Assembly: GCA_018798825.1 (NCBI GenBank)
Contig: CP076356.1
Location: 62,001-126,000, forward strand
Reading direction: 5' to 3'
Length of the DNA stretch: 64,000 nt
Source of the DNA: Ochrobactrum sp. BTU1
Lineage (GTDB): Bacteria; Pseudomonadota; Alphaproteobacteria; Rhizobiales; Rhizobiaceae
Positions 17,242 through 26,057 of the stretch are shown here, piece after piece (positions within the stretch are counted from its first letter, which is position 1; each line of letters opens with the position of its first letter). Below the pieces are notes generated by a model. The model did no database searches, was not told where the DNA came from, and worked only from the letters and a program-made list of their open reading frames with translations. Both the position numbers and the translations under genes were made by a program.

Positions 17242-18636
17242 TCAAAGCATTCGCAACAGGAAATCGTAAAACCTCATGTCCTGTGCTCGGGACACGTTAA
17301 TTCGGATGCCTCTCCCCAGGGGGTTTTGTTTGTCGATACAAAACACGCTGCCGGGTGCTATGAAAATGCTTTCCTTAGCGCCCGCTCGGGCCAATTCGAT
17401 ATCGCTGACGCCTGCCGGTAAAAGTAGATACCTGTAATACCCCCCAACGCTATCTGCAAAACATTGCCAGCCGGCTTGGTCGATTCTATGCTGGAATGCG
17501 TGTGAAGCCGTCTCAATCCTCTGCCAAAGGCGTTTCAAATGCCGGTCGTAATGGCCGTCCGCAATCACTCGGTGAAGCAATCGCTCGATATGGCCCGAAC
17601 TGTTGACTGTGGTCAGCATCTTCAATTCGGTCAGCGCCGCGATGATATCCTCCCGCGCAACGATAAAACCTGAACGCAAACTTGCTGACAATGTCTTCGA
17701 AAATGTCCCGACCGAAATAACGCGATTGACTTGATCAAGAGTGGCCAGGCGATGTGCCGGTAGCGGCAAGTCACAAAATGGATCGTCTTCGACTATCAGG
17801 ATATCATGGGCACTCGCCGCGGCAAGTACCGCATGGGCGACCGGTAAGGTAATCGAACCGCCCATTGGATTATGCCCCAGCGATTGGGTGAAGAACATCT
17901 TTGGTCGCTCTGATTTGAGCTTCTCGTTAAAGTCATTGACGTCCGGTCCTTCGGGTGTGCGTCGTACACCCACCATACGTATCTGCGCCAAGGCAAGTTT
18001 AGCAAACAGTGGGTAATAACCGGGATCGTCAACAAGGACTGTATCCCCAGCTGATAGAAGTCCGCGAATGATAAGGTCCAGCGCATGATTGGCGCCAAAA
18101 CTCAATAATACATTTTCCTCGCCTGCGCGAATGTGCTGGTTTTTCAGTCGATGGGCGATCTTTTGCCTTAACAGCGGAAAACCCAGCGCTGATCCGTAGG
18201 CATCGGAATCGGTGGTCAATGACCGGTCATGGATGGTGAGGTGACGTTTGATTTCCGATTGTTCTGTCCATGCTGGCGGCGGTCGTCCGTCTCCTACCCG
18301 AATTTGAAAGCTCTGATCAAGCTGAGCGCTAAGAAGAGAAGCGATGTCCACTGCTTCCGCGACATGTTTCGGGCGTTGGTTATTTGCCGTATCGGGCTCG
18401 AAAACAACCGTAAATCCAGATCCCTTGCGTGCGGCAATGAACCCTCCGGCGACAAGCCGGTCGTAAGCCTCCACAACCGTATTTTTCGACACATTGAATT
18501 CGTCCGCCGCCTTGCGAACGGAAAGCAGCCGACATCCATATGGCAAAGCGCCGGAAACTATCTGTTCCTTCAAACGGGCGGTGATTGTTTCCACAAGCGT
18601 GACCGCAGAGGTGCTCGAGCCATTTGTAAAGGGCAT
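17242..18636 (-). CDS. MocR-type (GntR/aminotransferase) regulator
   Basis: The protein has 464 residues. A GntR winged helix spans about residues 10-80 (IVSGALPYGCRLLSVRKAAD, then FNVSKNTVVEAYDRLVAGGF). A linker leads to a fold-type I aminotransferase domain with the pyridoxal-phosphate lysine in VGTFSKTLSASLRSGF. MocR proteins use the PLP domain as a sensor, often for amino compounds. It is divergent from the HMG-CoA reductase operon. A perfect 9-bp inverted repeat lies between them and is the likely operator. A PLP-based sensor fits an inducer that carries an amino group, such as an amino-acid conjugate (inference). Confidence 0.9.
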   Translation of the reverse strand: MPFTNGSSTSAVTLVETITARLKEQIVSGALPYGCRLLSVRKAADEFNVSKNTVVEAYDRLVAGGFIAARKGSGFTVVFEPDTANNQRPKHVAEAVDIASLLSAQLDQSFQIRVGDGRPPPAWTEQSEIKRHLTIHDRSLTTDSDAYGSALGFPLLRQKIAHRLKNQHIRAGEENVLLSFGANHALDLIIRGLLSAGDTVLVDDPGYYPLFAKLALAQIRMVGVRRTPEGPDVNDFNEKLKSERPKMFFTQSLGHNPMGGSITLPVAHAVLAAASAHDILIVEDDPFCDLPLPAHRLATLDQVNRVISVGTFSKTLSASLRSGFIVAREDIIAALTELKMLTTVNSSGHIERLLHRVIADGHYDRHLKRLWQRIETASHAFQHRIDQAGWQCFADSVGGYYRYLLLPAGVSDIELARAGAKESIFIAPGSVFCIDKQNPLGRGIRINVSRAQDMRFYDFLLRML

Positions 18637-18650
18637 GCTATCTCCGTGCT

Positions 18651-18684
18651 GGTACAGTTGGTGACAATAATTAAAAACTGTACC
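18651..18684. promoter_or_regulatory. Inverted repeat, candidate MocR operator
   Basis: GGTACAGTT (18651-18659) and AACTGTACC (18676-18684) form a perfect 9-bp inverted repeat. The half-sites are 25 bp apart start to start and the 16-bp centre is AT-rich. It lies between the divergent MocR gene and the HMG-CoA reductase gene. The right half-site falls where a -10 region for the operon would be expected. The regulator assignment rests on position. Confidence 0.65.
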
Positions 18685-18747
18685 TTTTCATAAGGGTAAC
18701 AAATTGCCCATAAAACTTTCAAGAGGAACTTCTTCCGGGAGGCAGCA

Positions 18748-20061
18748 TTGGCTGATTTAAACGTGAAAGCATCGCGACAGGACATTAATTCTCGTTTGGA
18801 GAATATGCGGAATCTCTCTCCCGCCGCACGATTGGCCAAAGTCGCGGATGCAGTGTCGCTCTCTAATGAGGAGGCGGACGTCTTCTTACATGCTGGCCTG
18901 CCGGTCGATCTCGCCAATGGGATGATCGAGAATGTCATCGGCGTATTTGAACTGCCGATAGGTATAGCCACAAATTTTACCATAAACGGGCGAGATTATC
19001 TTATCCCGATGGCAGTAGAAGAGCCATCGGTTGTCGCGGCTGCGTCCTATATGGCGCGGATATCGCGCAAATGCGGTGGGTTCCAGACCTCGAGTACTGG
19101 CCCACTCATGCGAGCCCAGGTGCAGGTACTGAAGCTGAGCGATCCGTATAGCGCGCGAATCCGGGTGCTGCAGGAGCGTGAGGCGATCATTACTGCGGCC
19201 AACGCCAAGGACAAGGTGTTGATTTCGCTCGGTGGGGGTTGCAAAGATATTGAAGTTCATATCTTTGAGGACACGCAAGTCGGCCCTATGGTTGCCGTTC
19301 ATCTGATTGTGGATGTTCGCGACGCAATGGGTGCGAACACGGTCAATACAATGGCCGAAACCGTGGCGCCGCTGATCGAAAAAATAACCGGCGGTGAGGT
19401 CCGACTCCGTATTCTTTCCAATTACGCTGATCTACGGCTAGCGCGTGCAATGGTGTCCCTGACGCCGGAAGCATTGAAAACCCCCGAATATGGCGGCGAG
19501 AGAATCGCACGAGGTATTGTTGAGGCTTGTGCCTTTGCCGTTGTCGATCCCTACCGCGCCGCCACCCACAATAAGGGGATAATGAACGGTATTGATCCAA
19601 TCGTTGTCGCTACCGGAAACGATTGGCGTGCGATTGAAGCTGGAGCTCATGTATGGGCATCGCGCTCGGGCCGGTACACTTCGCTGACGCGATGGGAAAT
19701 GGATGCAGCGGGGAACCTTATAGGCACACTTGAAATGCCTATGGCGTTGGGCTTGGTAGGGGGCGCCACCAAAACGCATCCCGCCGCTCGCGCGGCGCTA
19801 AAAATTCTCGGCGTGCAGAACGCTCAGGAACTTGCCGAAGTCACGGTGGCAGTCGGGTTGGCACAAAATATGGCCGCGCTTCGGGCTCTGGCCACGGAAG
19901 GCATCCAGAAGGGGCATATGGCATTGCATGCCCGCAATATTGCAATTGTTGCCGGAGCGATTGGCGAGGAAGTTGACAGGGTCGCAGCCGCTCTCGCCGC
20001 TGACCATGATGTCCGTGTGGACCGTGCGAAAGAATTGCTCGAAAGCATGCGCAACGCATGA
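18748..20061 (+). CDS. mvaA: Hydroxymethylglutaryl-CoA reductase, degradative (class II)
   Basis: The 437-residue enzyme matches class II HMG-CoA reductases. Catalytic residues appear as Glu in [14 protein letters not shown] (about 91-92), Lys276 in [12 protein letters not shown], Asp292 in [14 protein letters not shown] and His390 in [13 protein letters not shown]. In bacteria that grow on mevalonate this enzyme runs in the oxidative direction, turning mevalonate plus CoA into HMG-CoA with NAD. It starts at TTG 18748 behind GGGAGG. It heads the operon that also carries HMG-CoA lyase, which supports a degradative role. Class II enzymes in some bacteria are biosynthetic, but no other mevalonate-pathway gene is present. 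Confidence 0.9.
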   Translation: MADLNVKASRQDINSRLENMRNLSPAARLAKVADAVSLSNEEADVFLHAGLPVDLANGMIENVIGVFELPIGIATNFTINGRDYLIPMAVEEPSVVAAASYMARISRKCGGFQTSSTGPLMRAQVQVLKLSDPYSARIRVLQEREAIITAANAKDKVLISLGGGCKDIEVHIFEDTQVGPMVAVHLIVDVRDAMGANTVNTMAETVAPLIEKITGGEVRLRILSNYADLRLARAMVSLTPEALKTPEYGGERIARGIVEACAFAVVDPYRAATHNKGIMNGIDPIVVATGNDWRAIEAGAHVWASRSGRYTSLTRWEMDAAGNLIGTLEMPMALGLVGGATKTHPAARAALKILGVQNAQELAEVTVAVGLAQNMAALRALATEGIQKGHMALHARNIAIVAGAIGEEVDRVAAALAADHDVRVDRAKELLESMRNA

Positions 20062-20151
20062 TGGCGTGGACAGACGAATCCATGCAAATGGTGCGAAGTG
20101 CAACGAGCCAGGGACCAATTTGATACGCGCCTGGCTGATATGGAGGCCCCA

Positions 20152-21393
20152 ATGAGTACTGATCGAGAAAACAGCCCTGTTCTTGCTAAGAGGACTGGCC
20201 CTTTGTCGGGGGTTATCGTTCTCGATGTAACACGGGTCGTCGCGGGGCCGTTTTGTGCGATGCTCCTGGCGGACATGGGTGCGACCGTTATCAAGATAGA
20301 GCATCCCAGCGAACCGGATTATGCTCGGACGTTCCCACCATTTGTATCTTCTGGGGAGGCGCAGCTAAGCGCTTTCTTCTCACAGTACAATCGCAACAAA
20401 CTCGGTTTGTCGATCAATTTGAAATCCGAAGACGGTAAACGCCTGCTCAAACAATTGGTTGAGCAGGCGGACATATTGATCGAAAACTTCCGTCCCGGCA
20501 CCATGGACAGGTTGGGGTTAGGGTACGAAACGCTCGGCGCCATCAACCCCAAGCTCGTTTATACCGCCATTAGCGGCTTCGGCCGGTCGGGTCCCAATTC
20601 ATCGAAGCCTGCATATGACAATACCGGCCAGGCAGCGGGTGGCTTGTGGTCGATGAATGGCTATCCTGATCGACCACCCGTACGAGTTGGCACTATCATC
20701 GGCGATCTGGCTGCATCGCTTTACGCCGCTATCGGGACAGTAGCAGCTCTGCGAGAAGCTGAAAAAACCGGAAAGGGTCAGGTCGTGGATGTGTCGCAAC
20801 AGGATTCTATCCTGACTCTGACTGAAAATGCAGTGGTTCGCTACACGACTCAAAAAGAAGTGGCCGAGCCTCTGGGTAATGATCATCCATTCGTTAGCCC
20901 TTATGGTCAGTTTCCCTGCAAGGACGGTTACGTGTTCTTTGGAGGCTACACAGACAAATTCTGGTCCATCACGTGTGAGCTGTTCGGCCAGCCTGAAAAA
21001 GCCAGGGACCCGCAAATCGACACAATGGAGAAGCGGTTCGATCCAAAGATTTCGGAGAAAGTCGTCAAGCCGCTCCTCAATGAATGGTTTAGTCAATATA
21101 CAAAATCCGAGCTTGAGGAGATGGCGGGAGACCGGGTTCCCCTAAGTGCAATCAAGACCATCGCAGAGGTTGTCGAAGATCCTCATATTGCAGCGCGTGA
21201 GATGATTGTTGACGTTCCCATGGGGGACCAGCTGGTCAAAATGTTTGGGCTGCCAATCAAGCTCTCCGGCATGGATAGTATCCGGTATGAGGAGGCTCCG
21301 TCTCCCGGAGAGCACAGCGCCCGTATTCTGACAGAACTTCTGGGCGTTTCACCCGAAGAGGTGGCCCGATTGAAAGATCAAGGTGCAATTTGA
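20152..21393 (+). CDS. Family III (CaiB/BaiF) CoA-transferase
   Basis: The protein has 413 residues from ATG 20152, which has GGAGG seven bases upstream. The family pattern is clear: LDVTRVVAGPFCAMLLADMG, IKIEHP, LIENFRPGTMDRLGLGYETL, then AISGFGRSGPN and KPAYDNTGQAAGG, where Asp156 is the expected acyl-accepting residue. These enzymes move CoA from a donor thioester, often succinyl-CoA, to a free acid. Between HMG-CoA reductase and HMG-CoA lyase genes the natural proposal is CoA loading of free HMG or a related C6 branched diacid such as 3-methylglutaconate. The acceptor is not proven by sequence. Confidence 0.88.
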   Translation: MSTDRENSPVLAKRTGPLSGVIVLDVTRVVAGPFCAMLLADMGATVIKIEHPSEPDYARTFPPFVSSGEAQLSAFFSQYNRNKLGLSINLKSEDGKRLLKQLVEQADILIENFRPGTMDRLGLGYETLGAINPKLVYTAISGFGRSGPNSSKPAYDNTGQAAGGLWSMNGYPDRPPVRVGTIIGDLAASLYAAIGTVAALREAEKTGKGQVVDVSQQDSILTLTENAVVRYTTQKEVAEPLGNDHPFVSPYGQFPCKDGYVFFGGYTDKFWSITCELFGQPEKARDPQIDTMEKRFDPKISEKVVKPLLNEWFSQYTKSELEEMAGDRVPLSAIKTIAEVVEDPHIAAREMIVDVPMGDQLVKMFGLPIKLSGMDSIRYEEAPSPGEHSARILTELLGVSPEEVARLKDQGAI

Positions 21394-22154
21394 TGGGGAC
21401 GATCGACTTCACGAAGGACGATCACGTTGCGATCATCCGGATTAACCGGCCCGAAAAACTCAACTCATTGACGCTGTCGATGTATGACGATCTAGGCGCC
21501 GCTTTTCAGCGCGCCAATACAGATTCAGAAATTCATTCGGTAGTTCTGTGTGGCGAGGGAACGCGCGCCTTTTGTGCAGGCGCGGACCTCAAGGAATCGA
21601 TTCCCGCTCTAGCATCTGATCGGTTCGATATTTCGGCCTGGGACCCGGCACATATCAAGTATGCGGGGTTTAATAAGCCGATAGTAAGCGCGGTCCAAGG
21701 TGTTTGCATGGGTGCAGGTTTCGAACTCATGCTGGCTACGGACATACGGATAGCTTCGCAGGACGCCGTGTTTGAGCTTCCTGAGGTCCGGCACGGGTTC
21801 GTTCCGGCGGGTGGCACTCTGGTCCGCCTGGTGCGTCAGATCGGATACGCGCATGCAATGGAGATAATGCTCACTGCGGAACGCTTTTCTGCGTTGGATA
21901 TGCGTGAACGGGGCGTCGTCAATCGTATCGAACCTTCCGATAGGGTTGAGGCAACCGCTTTTGATATCGCCCGACGACTGGCCGGCTTCAGTCCAACTGC
22001 GGTACAGGCCATAAAGGAAGCGGCACTAACATTGCCGGATTTTCCTATCGTCGATGCTTTCCGCGAGGAAGCCAGAATTGGGCAGCGTACCTTTACCAGT
22101 GACGAAGCCAAGAAGAGCTTGGCGGCTTTTGCCGCGCGAGGAAAGGATAGTTGA
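21393..22154 (+). CDS. Enoyl-CoA hydratase/isomerase family protein
   Basis: A 253-residue crotonase-fold protein. Oxyanion-hole segments are FCAGADL and GVCMGAGFEL. Both glutamates of the hydratase active site are present (LPEVRHGF and AMEIMLT). The ATG at 21393 overlaps the preceding stop (TGATG), and its own stop overlaps the HMG-CoA lyase start in the same way, so translation is coupled. With HMG-CoA lyase beside it, a 3-methylglutaconyl-CoA hydratase role, giving HMG-CoA, is the best inference. Other hydratase substrates are possible. Confidence 0.87.
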   Translation: MGTIDFTKDDHVAIIRINRPEKLNSLTLSMYDDLGAAFQRANTDSEIHSVVLCGEGTRAFCAGADLKESIPALASDRFDISAWDPAHIKYAGFNKPIVSAVQGVCMGAGFELMLATDIRIASQDAVFELPEVRHGFVPAGGTLVRLVRQIGYAHAMEIMLTAERFSALDMRERGVVNRIEPSDRVEATAFDIARRLAGFSPTAVQAIKEAALTLPDFPIVDAFREEARIGQRTFTSDEAKKSLAAFAARGKDS

Positions 22155-23023
22155 TGGCTGACGTCACGATAGTTGAGGTCGGCCCCCGCGATGGCTTGCA
22201 AAATGAAAAGCGTATCGTGTCGACGAAGGAGAAACTGGAGCTTATTTCCTGTCTGCGTACGACCGGGTTGACGCGGCTGGAAGTTACGGCTTTCGTTTCC
22301 CCGAAATGGGTGCCGCAGATGGCGGATCATGACGCTGTACTGCGCGGGACGCCTCCAGCGGAAGGATTGGTCCGGTCGGTGTTGGCACCAAATGAGCGTG
22401 GTGCCCATGCCGCGTTGGAGATAGGTGTCGAGGAACTTGCGGTATTTACGAGCGCCTCGGAGAGCTTCGCCAGAAAGAACATAAACTGCTCAATAGATGA
22501 GAGTATCAAGAGGTTTCAACCGGTTGCCGATCTGGCGCGTGACAGAGGCGTGAGATTGCGTGGATACGTTTCCTGCGCCGTCGAATGCCCCTTTGAAGGC
22601 GCGGTTGAGCCGCACGCGGTCGCGGATATCGCAAGCAAACTTGCGGATTTGGGCTGCACCGAAATCTCTCTGGCGGATACGATTGGGCGAGCTTCGCCAG
22701 ATAGCGTTCATAAGCTGCTATCGGTTGTCGGCCAGAAACTTCAACCGCAACAACTCGCTTGCCACTTTCACGATACGTATGGTCGGGCACTTGAGAACAT
22801 CGATGTTGCGCTTGAACACGGTATTCGTGTTTTCGACGGCGCTATTGGCGGTCTTGGGGGATGTCCATACGCACCGGGAGCAGCTGGAAATCTGAGCACA
22901 TTGCTGTTGGTCAATCATCTGGAGAACAAGGGCGATTCGACGGGTCTTGACATTGCGGCCTTGGAGCGGGCGGAGCAGCTTGCGACGAAAATCCGAAAAA
23001 CTTCGATGTGTGTTGCCGATTAA
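22154..23023 (+). CDS. mvaB: Hydroxymethylglutaryl-CoA lyase
   Basis: The 289-residue enzyme has the full DRE-TIM/HMG-CoA lyase signature: VGPRDGLQNE with Arg11-Asp12, LEVTAFVSPKWVPQMAD, the metal-binding HFHD (His204, His206), and the active-site loop GGLGGCPYAPGAAGN with Cys237 and Asn246. It cleaves HMG-CoA to acetyl-CoA and acetoacetate. ATG 22154 overlaps the stop of the hydratase gene. With the reductase at 18748 it completes a mevalonate-to-central-metabolism route. The same lyase also ends leucine breakdown, but the usual leucine genes are not here. Confidence 0.92.
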   Translation: MADVTIVEVGPRDGLQNEKRIVSTKEKLELISCLRTTGLTRLEVTAFVSPKWVPQMADHDAVLRGTPPAEGLVRSVLAPNERGAHAALEIGVEELAVFTSASESFARKNINCSIDESIKRFQPVADLARDRGVRLRGYVSCAVECPFEGAVEPHAVADIASKLADLGCTEISLADTIGRASPDSVHKLLSVVGQKLQPQQLACHFHDTYGRALENIDVALEHGIRVFDGAIGGLGGCPYAPGAAGNLSTLLLVNHLENKGDSTGLDIAALERAEQLATKIRKTSMCVAD

Positions 23024-23047
23024 TAACTAGAATATGGGAGGAACAGT

Positions 23048-24277
23048 ATGCGCGTTGATAGACTTAAGAAGCTTGCAAATGGTGCAGTCTTCCTGACGGG
23101 AGTACTCGCGGCATCCAACGTCTTCGCTAAAGATCGGATCAGCGATCAGGTCGTGCGTATCGGGCTCATTGAGGATATGAGTGGTGTCTATGCCGACATT
23201 ACCGGCATGGGTGCTGTCACAGCTGCAAAAATGGCTGTTGCGGAGTTTGGTGGTTCCGTCTTGGGAATGCCAATCGAGATTGTTTCAGCAGATCACCAGA
23301 ACAAGGCTGACATCGGTGGTGCGATCGCTCGAAAGTGGTTCGACGAAGATGGGGTTGATGCAATTCTCGATGTCGCGTCATCGTCACCGGCGCTTGCGGC
23401 TTTGGAAGTCGCGAAGCAGAAGGAAAAGCTTATTGTCCTGAGTTCTCCCGGTTCGTTGCGCATAACGAATGATGCGTGCGGTCCTTACGTTGTGCATTGG
23501 GCATACGATACTTACGCGGTTGCGCATACAACAGGTCAGGCTCTCGTCGATCAGGGGCTGAAGAATTGGTATTTTATCACTGCCGATTACGCCTTCGGTC
23601 ACGGTCTGGAAAAGGAGACAGGCGATCTCGTCAAGGCGAGGGGCGGTGAAGTTGTGGGTAGTATCCGTCTGCCTATCGGGACTGCGGATTTTGCGTCAGC
23701 ACTTCTTACGGCGCAAGGGTCAGGCGCCAACGTGGTAGCCCTGGCGAATGCCGGTGCAGATACGATCAACTCGGTCAAGCAGGCTGCGCAATTCGGGCTG
23801 ACCCAATCGGGACAGAAGCTCGCCACGCTTGGTGGGTTCATCAACGATATTCATGGAATGGGTCTTGAAGAAGCGCAAGGTCTGACGATTGTCGAGGCCA
23901 GCTATTGGGACTTGAACGAACAAACACGTGCATGGTCGCAGCGCTTTTTCGAGGAAAGAAAGGCAATGCCGAACATGCTGCAGACGGGTGTTTATTCATC
24001 CGTGCTCCACTATCTCAAGGCAGTCAAAGAAGCCGGTACGGATGATACCAAACAGGTGGTTGCCAAAATGAGGGAACTGCCGATCAACGATGTTTTCTAC
24101 CACGATGGTTCCATCCGTGCGGACGGTCGCATGATGCACGGTATGTATCTGTTTGAGGTCAAAAAGCCGGACGAATCCAAAGAGCCTTGGGACTACTACA
24201 AATTGCTGGCTAGAGTTTCCGCTGACAAGGCATTTCAGCCCTTGGTCAACTCGCAATGCCCGTTGGTGACGAAATAG
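23048..24277 (+). CDS. Liv-type ABC substrate-binding protein (orphan)
   Basis: The protein has 409 residues. Residues 1-27 form a signal peptide ending NVFAKD. The mature protein has the type I periplasmic-binding fold of branched-chain amino-acid and amide-binding proteins (VRIGLIEDMSGVYADITGMG, then PIEIVSADHQNKADIGGAIA). Such proteins deliver ligands to LivHMGF-type transporters, but no Liv permease or ATPase is in the window. It lies 24 bases after the lyase gene with GGGAGG upstream, and so is in the operon. It may feed a distant transporter or act as a sensor. Confidence 0.85.
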   Translation: MRVDRLKKLANGAVFLTGVLAASNVFAKDRISDQVVRIGLIEDMSGVYADITGMGAVTAAKMAVAEFGGSVLGMPIEIVSADHQNKADIGGAIARKWFDEDGVDAILDVASSSPALAALEVAKQKEKLIVLSSPGSLRITNDACGPYVVHWAYDTYAVAHTTGQALVDQGLKNWYFITADYAFGHGLEKETGDLVKARGGEVVGSIRLPIGTADFASALLTAQGSGANVVALANAGADTINSVKQAAQFGLTQSGQKLATLGGFINDIHGMGLEEAQGLTIVEASYWDLNEQTRAWSQRFFEERKAMPNMLQTGVYSSVLHYLKAVKEAGTDDTKQVVAKMRELPINDVFYHDGSIRADGRMMHGMYLFEVKKPDESKEPWDYYKLLARVSADKAFQPLVNSQCPLVTK

Positions 24278-24351
24278 GACCTGTTGCGCAGAACACGTCC
24301 GACATCTGATTTGGCGCAACATCTCAATAGCCGCTCAATAGGAGAAATAAA

Positions 24352-25944
24352 GTGACAGGGAACATGAACCGGCGAGAGTTTAATCTGTTTTTGGCTGCAA
24401 CGATCGCCTGTGCGGTGACGGGCAGCAGTGCCTATGCCCAGGCGAACGGCGAAACGCTTACTTCCATTGTTTATCCGGAGCCGCCTATTTTGAACCTTGG
24501 ATTGAACCAGCAGACCCCCACCGGCGTGGTAGCTGGAAAACTCTATGAAGGCTTGCTTTCTTATTCGAGGGACTTGACACCGCAGCCTTTGCTGGCAGAT
24601 TCATGGGATGTTTCGCCGGATGGTCTGACCTACACCTTTCATCTCGTAAAAAATGCGAAATGGCACGACGGTCAGCTGTTCACATCTGCAGACGTTGTCT
24701 TTTCCTGCAAGACGTTTCTGCCGGAGGTTCATCCACGCGCGCGCGATGTTTTCAGCCGCTGCGCAAGCATTGAGGCACCCGACGACTACACGGTGATTTT
24801 CACACTCAAGAAGGCTTTTCCTGCGTTTCTGATGGCATTCGAGACAGCTTCAGCGCCAATGCTGCCGCGTCATCAGCTTGAGGGAACGGATTATCGCAAG
24901 GTAGGCGCGGAACAACCTCCTATCGGCACAGGTCCTTTCCGTTTCTCGGAATGGGTGCGGGGTTCACATATTCACCTGACTGCGGTGGAAGACTATTACC
25001 GTCAAGGCGAACCGAAACTGCGCGAAATCTATTACCGTGTGATTCCTGATGCCGCGTCGCGTGGCGTCTCAATGGAGCAGGGTGATGCTCAGTTGGCGCA
25101 GTGGCAGGACATTGAACCCTTCGATGTGGCGCGTCTGGCCGCGCTGCCGCATCTTGAGATGACGACTGACGGCTACGAGTATTTCTCGCCGATGTTGTGG
25201 ATCGAACTGAATTGTCGCCGTCCACCTATGAACGACAAGCGTTTCAGGCAAGCGCTGATGCATCTGATCGACCGGGAGTTCGTGCGCGACCGCATCCTGT
25301 TTGGGCTTGCGAAAGCGGCCACGGGCCCAATTTCATCTTCGATGCGGTTTTATAGCGCCGATGTGCCGACTTATGAACCATCGGTCGAGAAGGCGACGCA
25401 ACTGTTGGATGAAATGGGTCTGAAGGCAGGTTCGGACGGCGTGAGAGCTTCGCTCAGGTTCACAATGGTGCCTGCTGGTGAGACGTGGACCCGCATCGCG
25501 GAATATGTGCGACAGTCTTTCGCCAAGGCAGGTATCAAGGTCGAGTTGCAGAGCAACGATCTGGCGGGTTGGGTTGAGAGCGTCAGCAATGGTGATTTCG
25601 ATATCAGCGGCAACCAGCTTTATCAAAATGGCGATCCCGCACTGGGAGTAGCCCGCACCTACATCTCGTCAAATATCCGCAAAGGCGTCATGTTCTCCAA
25701 TACATCGGGTTACTCCAACCCGAAGGTTGATGAATTGTTCGAGGCTGCGGCAGGTGAACTGGATTCCGAAAAACGCCAAGCCTATTACACCGAGGTTCAA
25801 CAACTTCTTGTAGAAGAAATGCCCGTCCTGTGGCTGGCGGAACAAAGATACCCGACGATTTATGATAATCGATTGAAAGAAGTGGCGGCCTCAGCCACTG
25901 GCGTCAATTCCAATTTCGGTACGGTCAGTTTCGCCACGAGCTAA
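24352..25944 (+). CDS. Dipeptide/oligopeptide ABC transporter, binding protein
   Basis: A family 5 solute-binding protein of about 530 residues starting at GTG 24352 (AGGAG upstream). The leader has a Tat-like motif, NRREFNLFLAA, followed by a hydrophobic core and an AYA cleavage site. The mature part begins with the family features SIVYPEPPILNLGLNQ, then GLLSYSRDLTPQPLLADSWD and LTYTFHLVKNAKWHDG. It captures peptides or peptide-like solutes in the periplasm for the permeases encoded at 27251-29069. A Tat leader would mean export in folded form, which is uncommon in this family. Confidence 0.88.
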   Translation: MTGNMNRREFNLFLAATIACAVTGSSAYAQANGETLTSIVYPEPPILNLGLNQQTPTGVVAGKLYEGLLSYSRDLTPQPLLADSWDVSPDGLTYTFHLVKNAKWHDGQLFTSADVVFSCKTFLPEVHPRARDVFSRCASIEAPDDYTVIFTLKKAFPAFLMAFETASAPMLPRHQLEGTDYRKVGAEQPPIGTGPFRFSEWVRGSHIHLTAVEDYYRQGEPKLREIYYRVIPDAASRGVSMEQGDAQLAQWQDIEPFDVARLAALPHLEMTTDGYEYFSPMLWIELNCRRPPMNDKRFRQALMHLIDREFVRDRILFGLAKAATGPISSSMRFYSADVPTYEPSVEKATQLLDEMGLKAGSDGVRASLRFTMVPAGETWTRIAEYVRQSFAKAGIKVELQSNDLAGWVESVSNGDFDISGNQLYQNGDPALGVARTYISSNIRKGVMFSNTSGYSNPKVDELFEAAAGELDSEKRQAYYTEVQQLLVEEMPVLWLAEQRYPTIYDNRLKEVAASATGVNSNFGTVSFATS

Positions 25945-26057
25945 CCGTTAGAGTCGCCCGTTGAGAGCCTGAGCGGAACACACCGCCAGTGTTGTTCTCG
26001 ACATGATTCCAGATTGAGGGTGGTCGTAAGCGGCCGCCAGATGAAAGGCTGTTGTCA

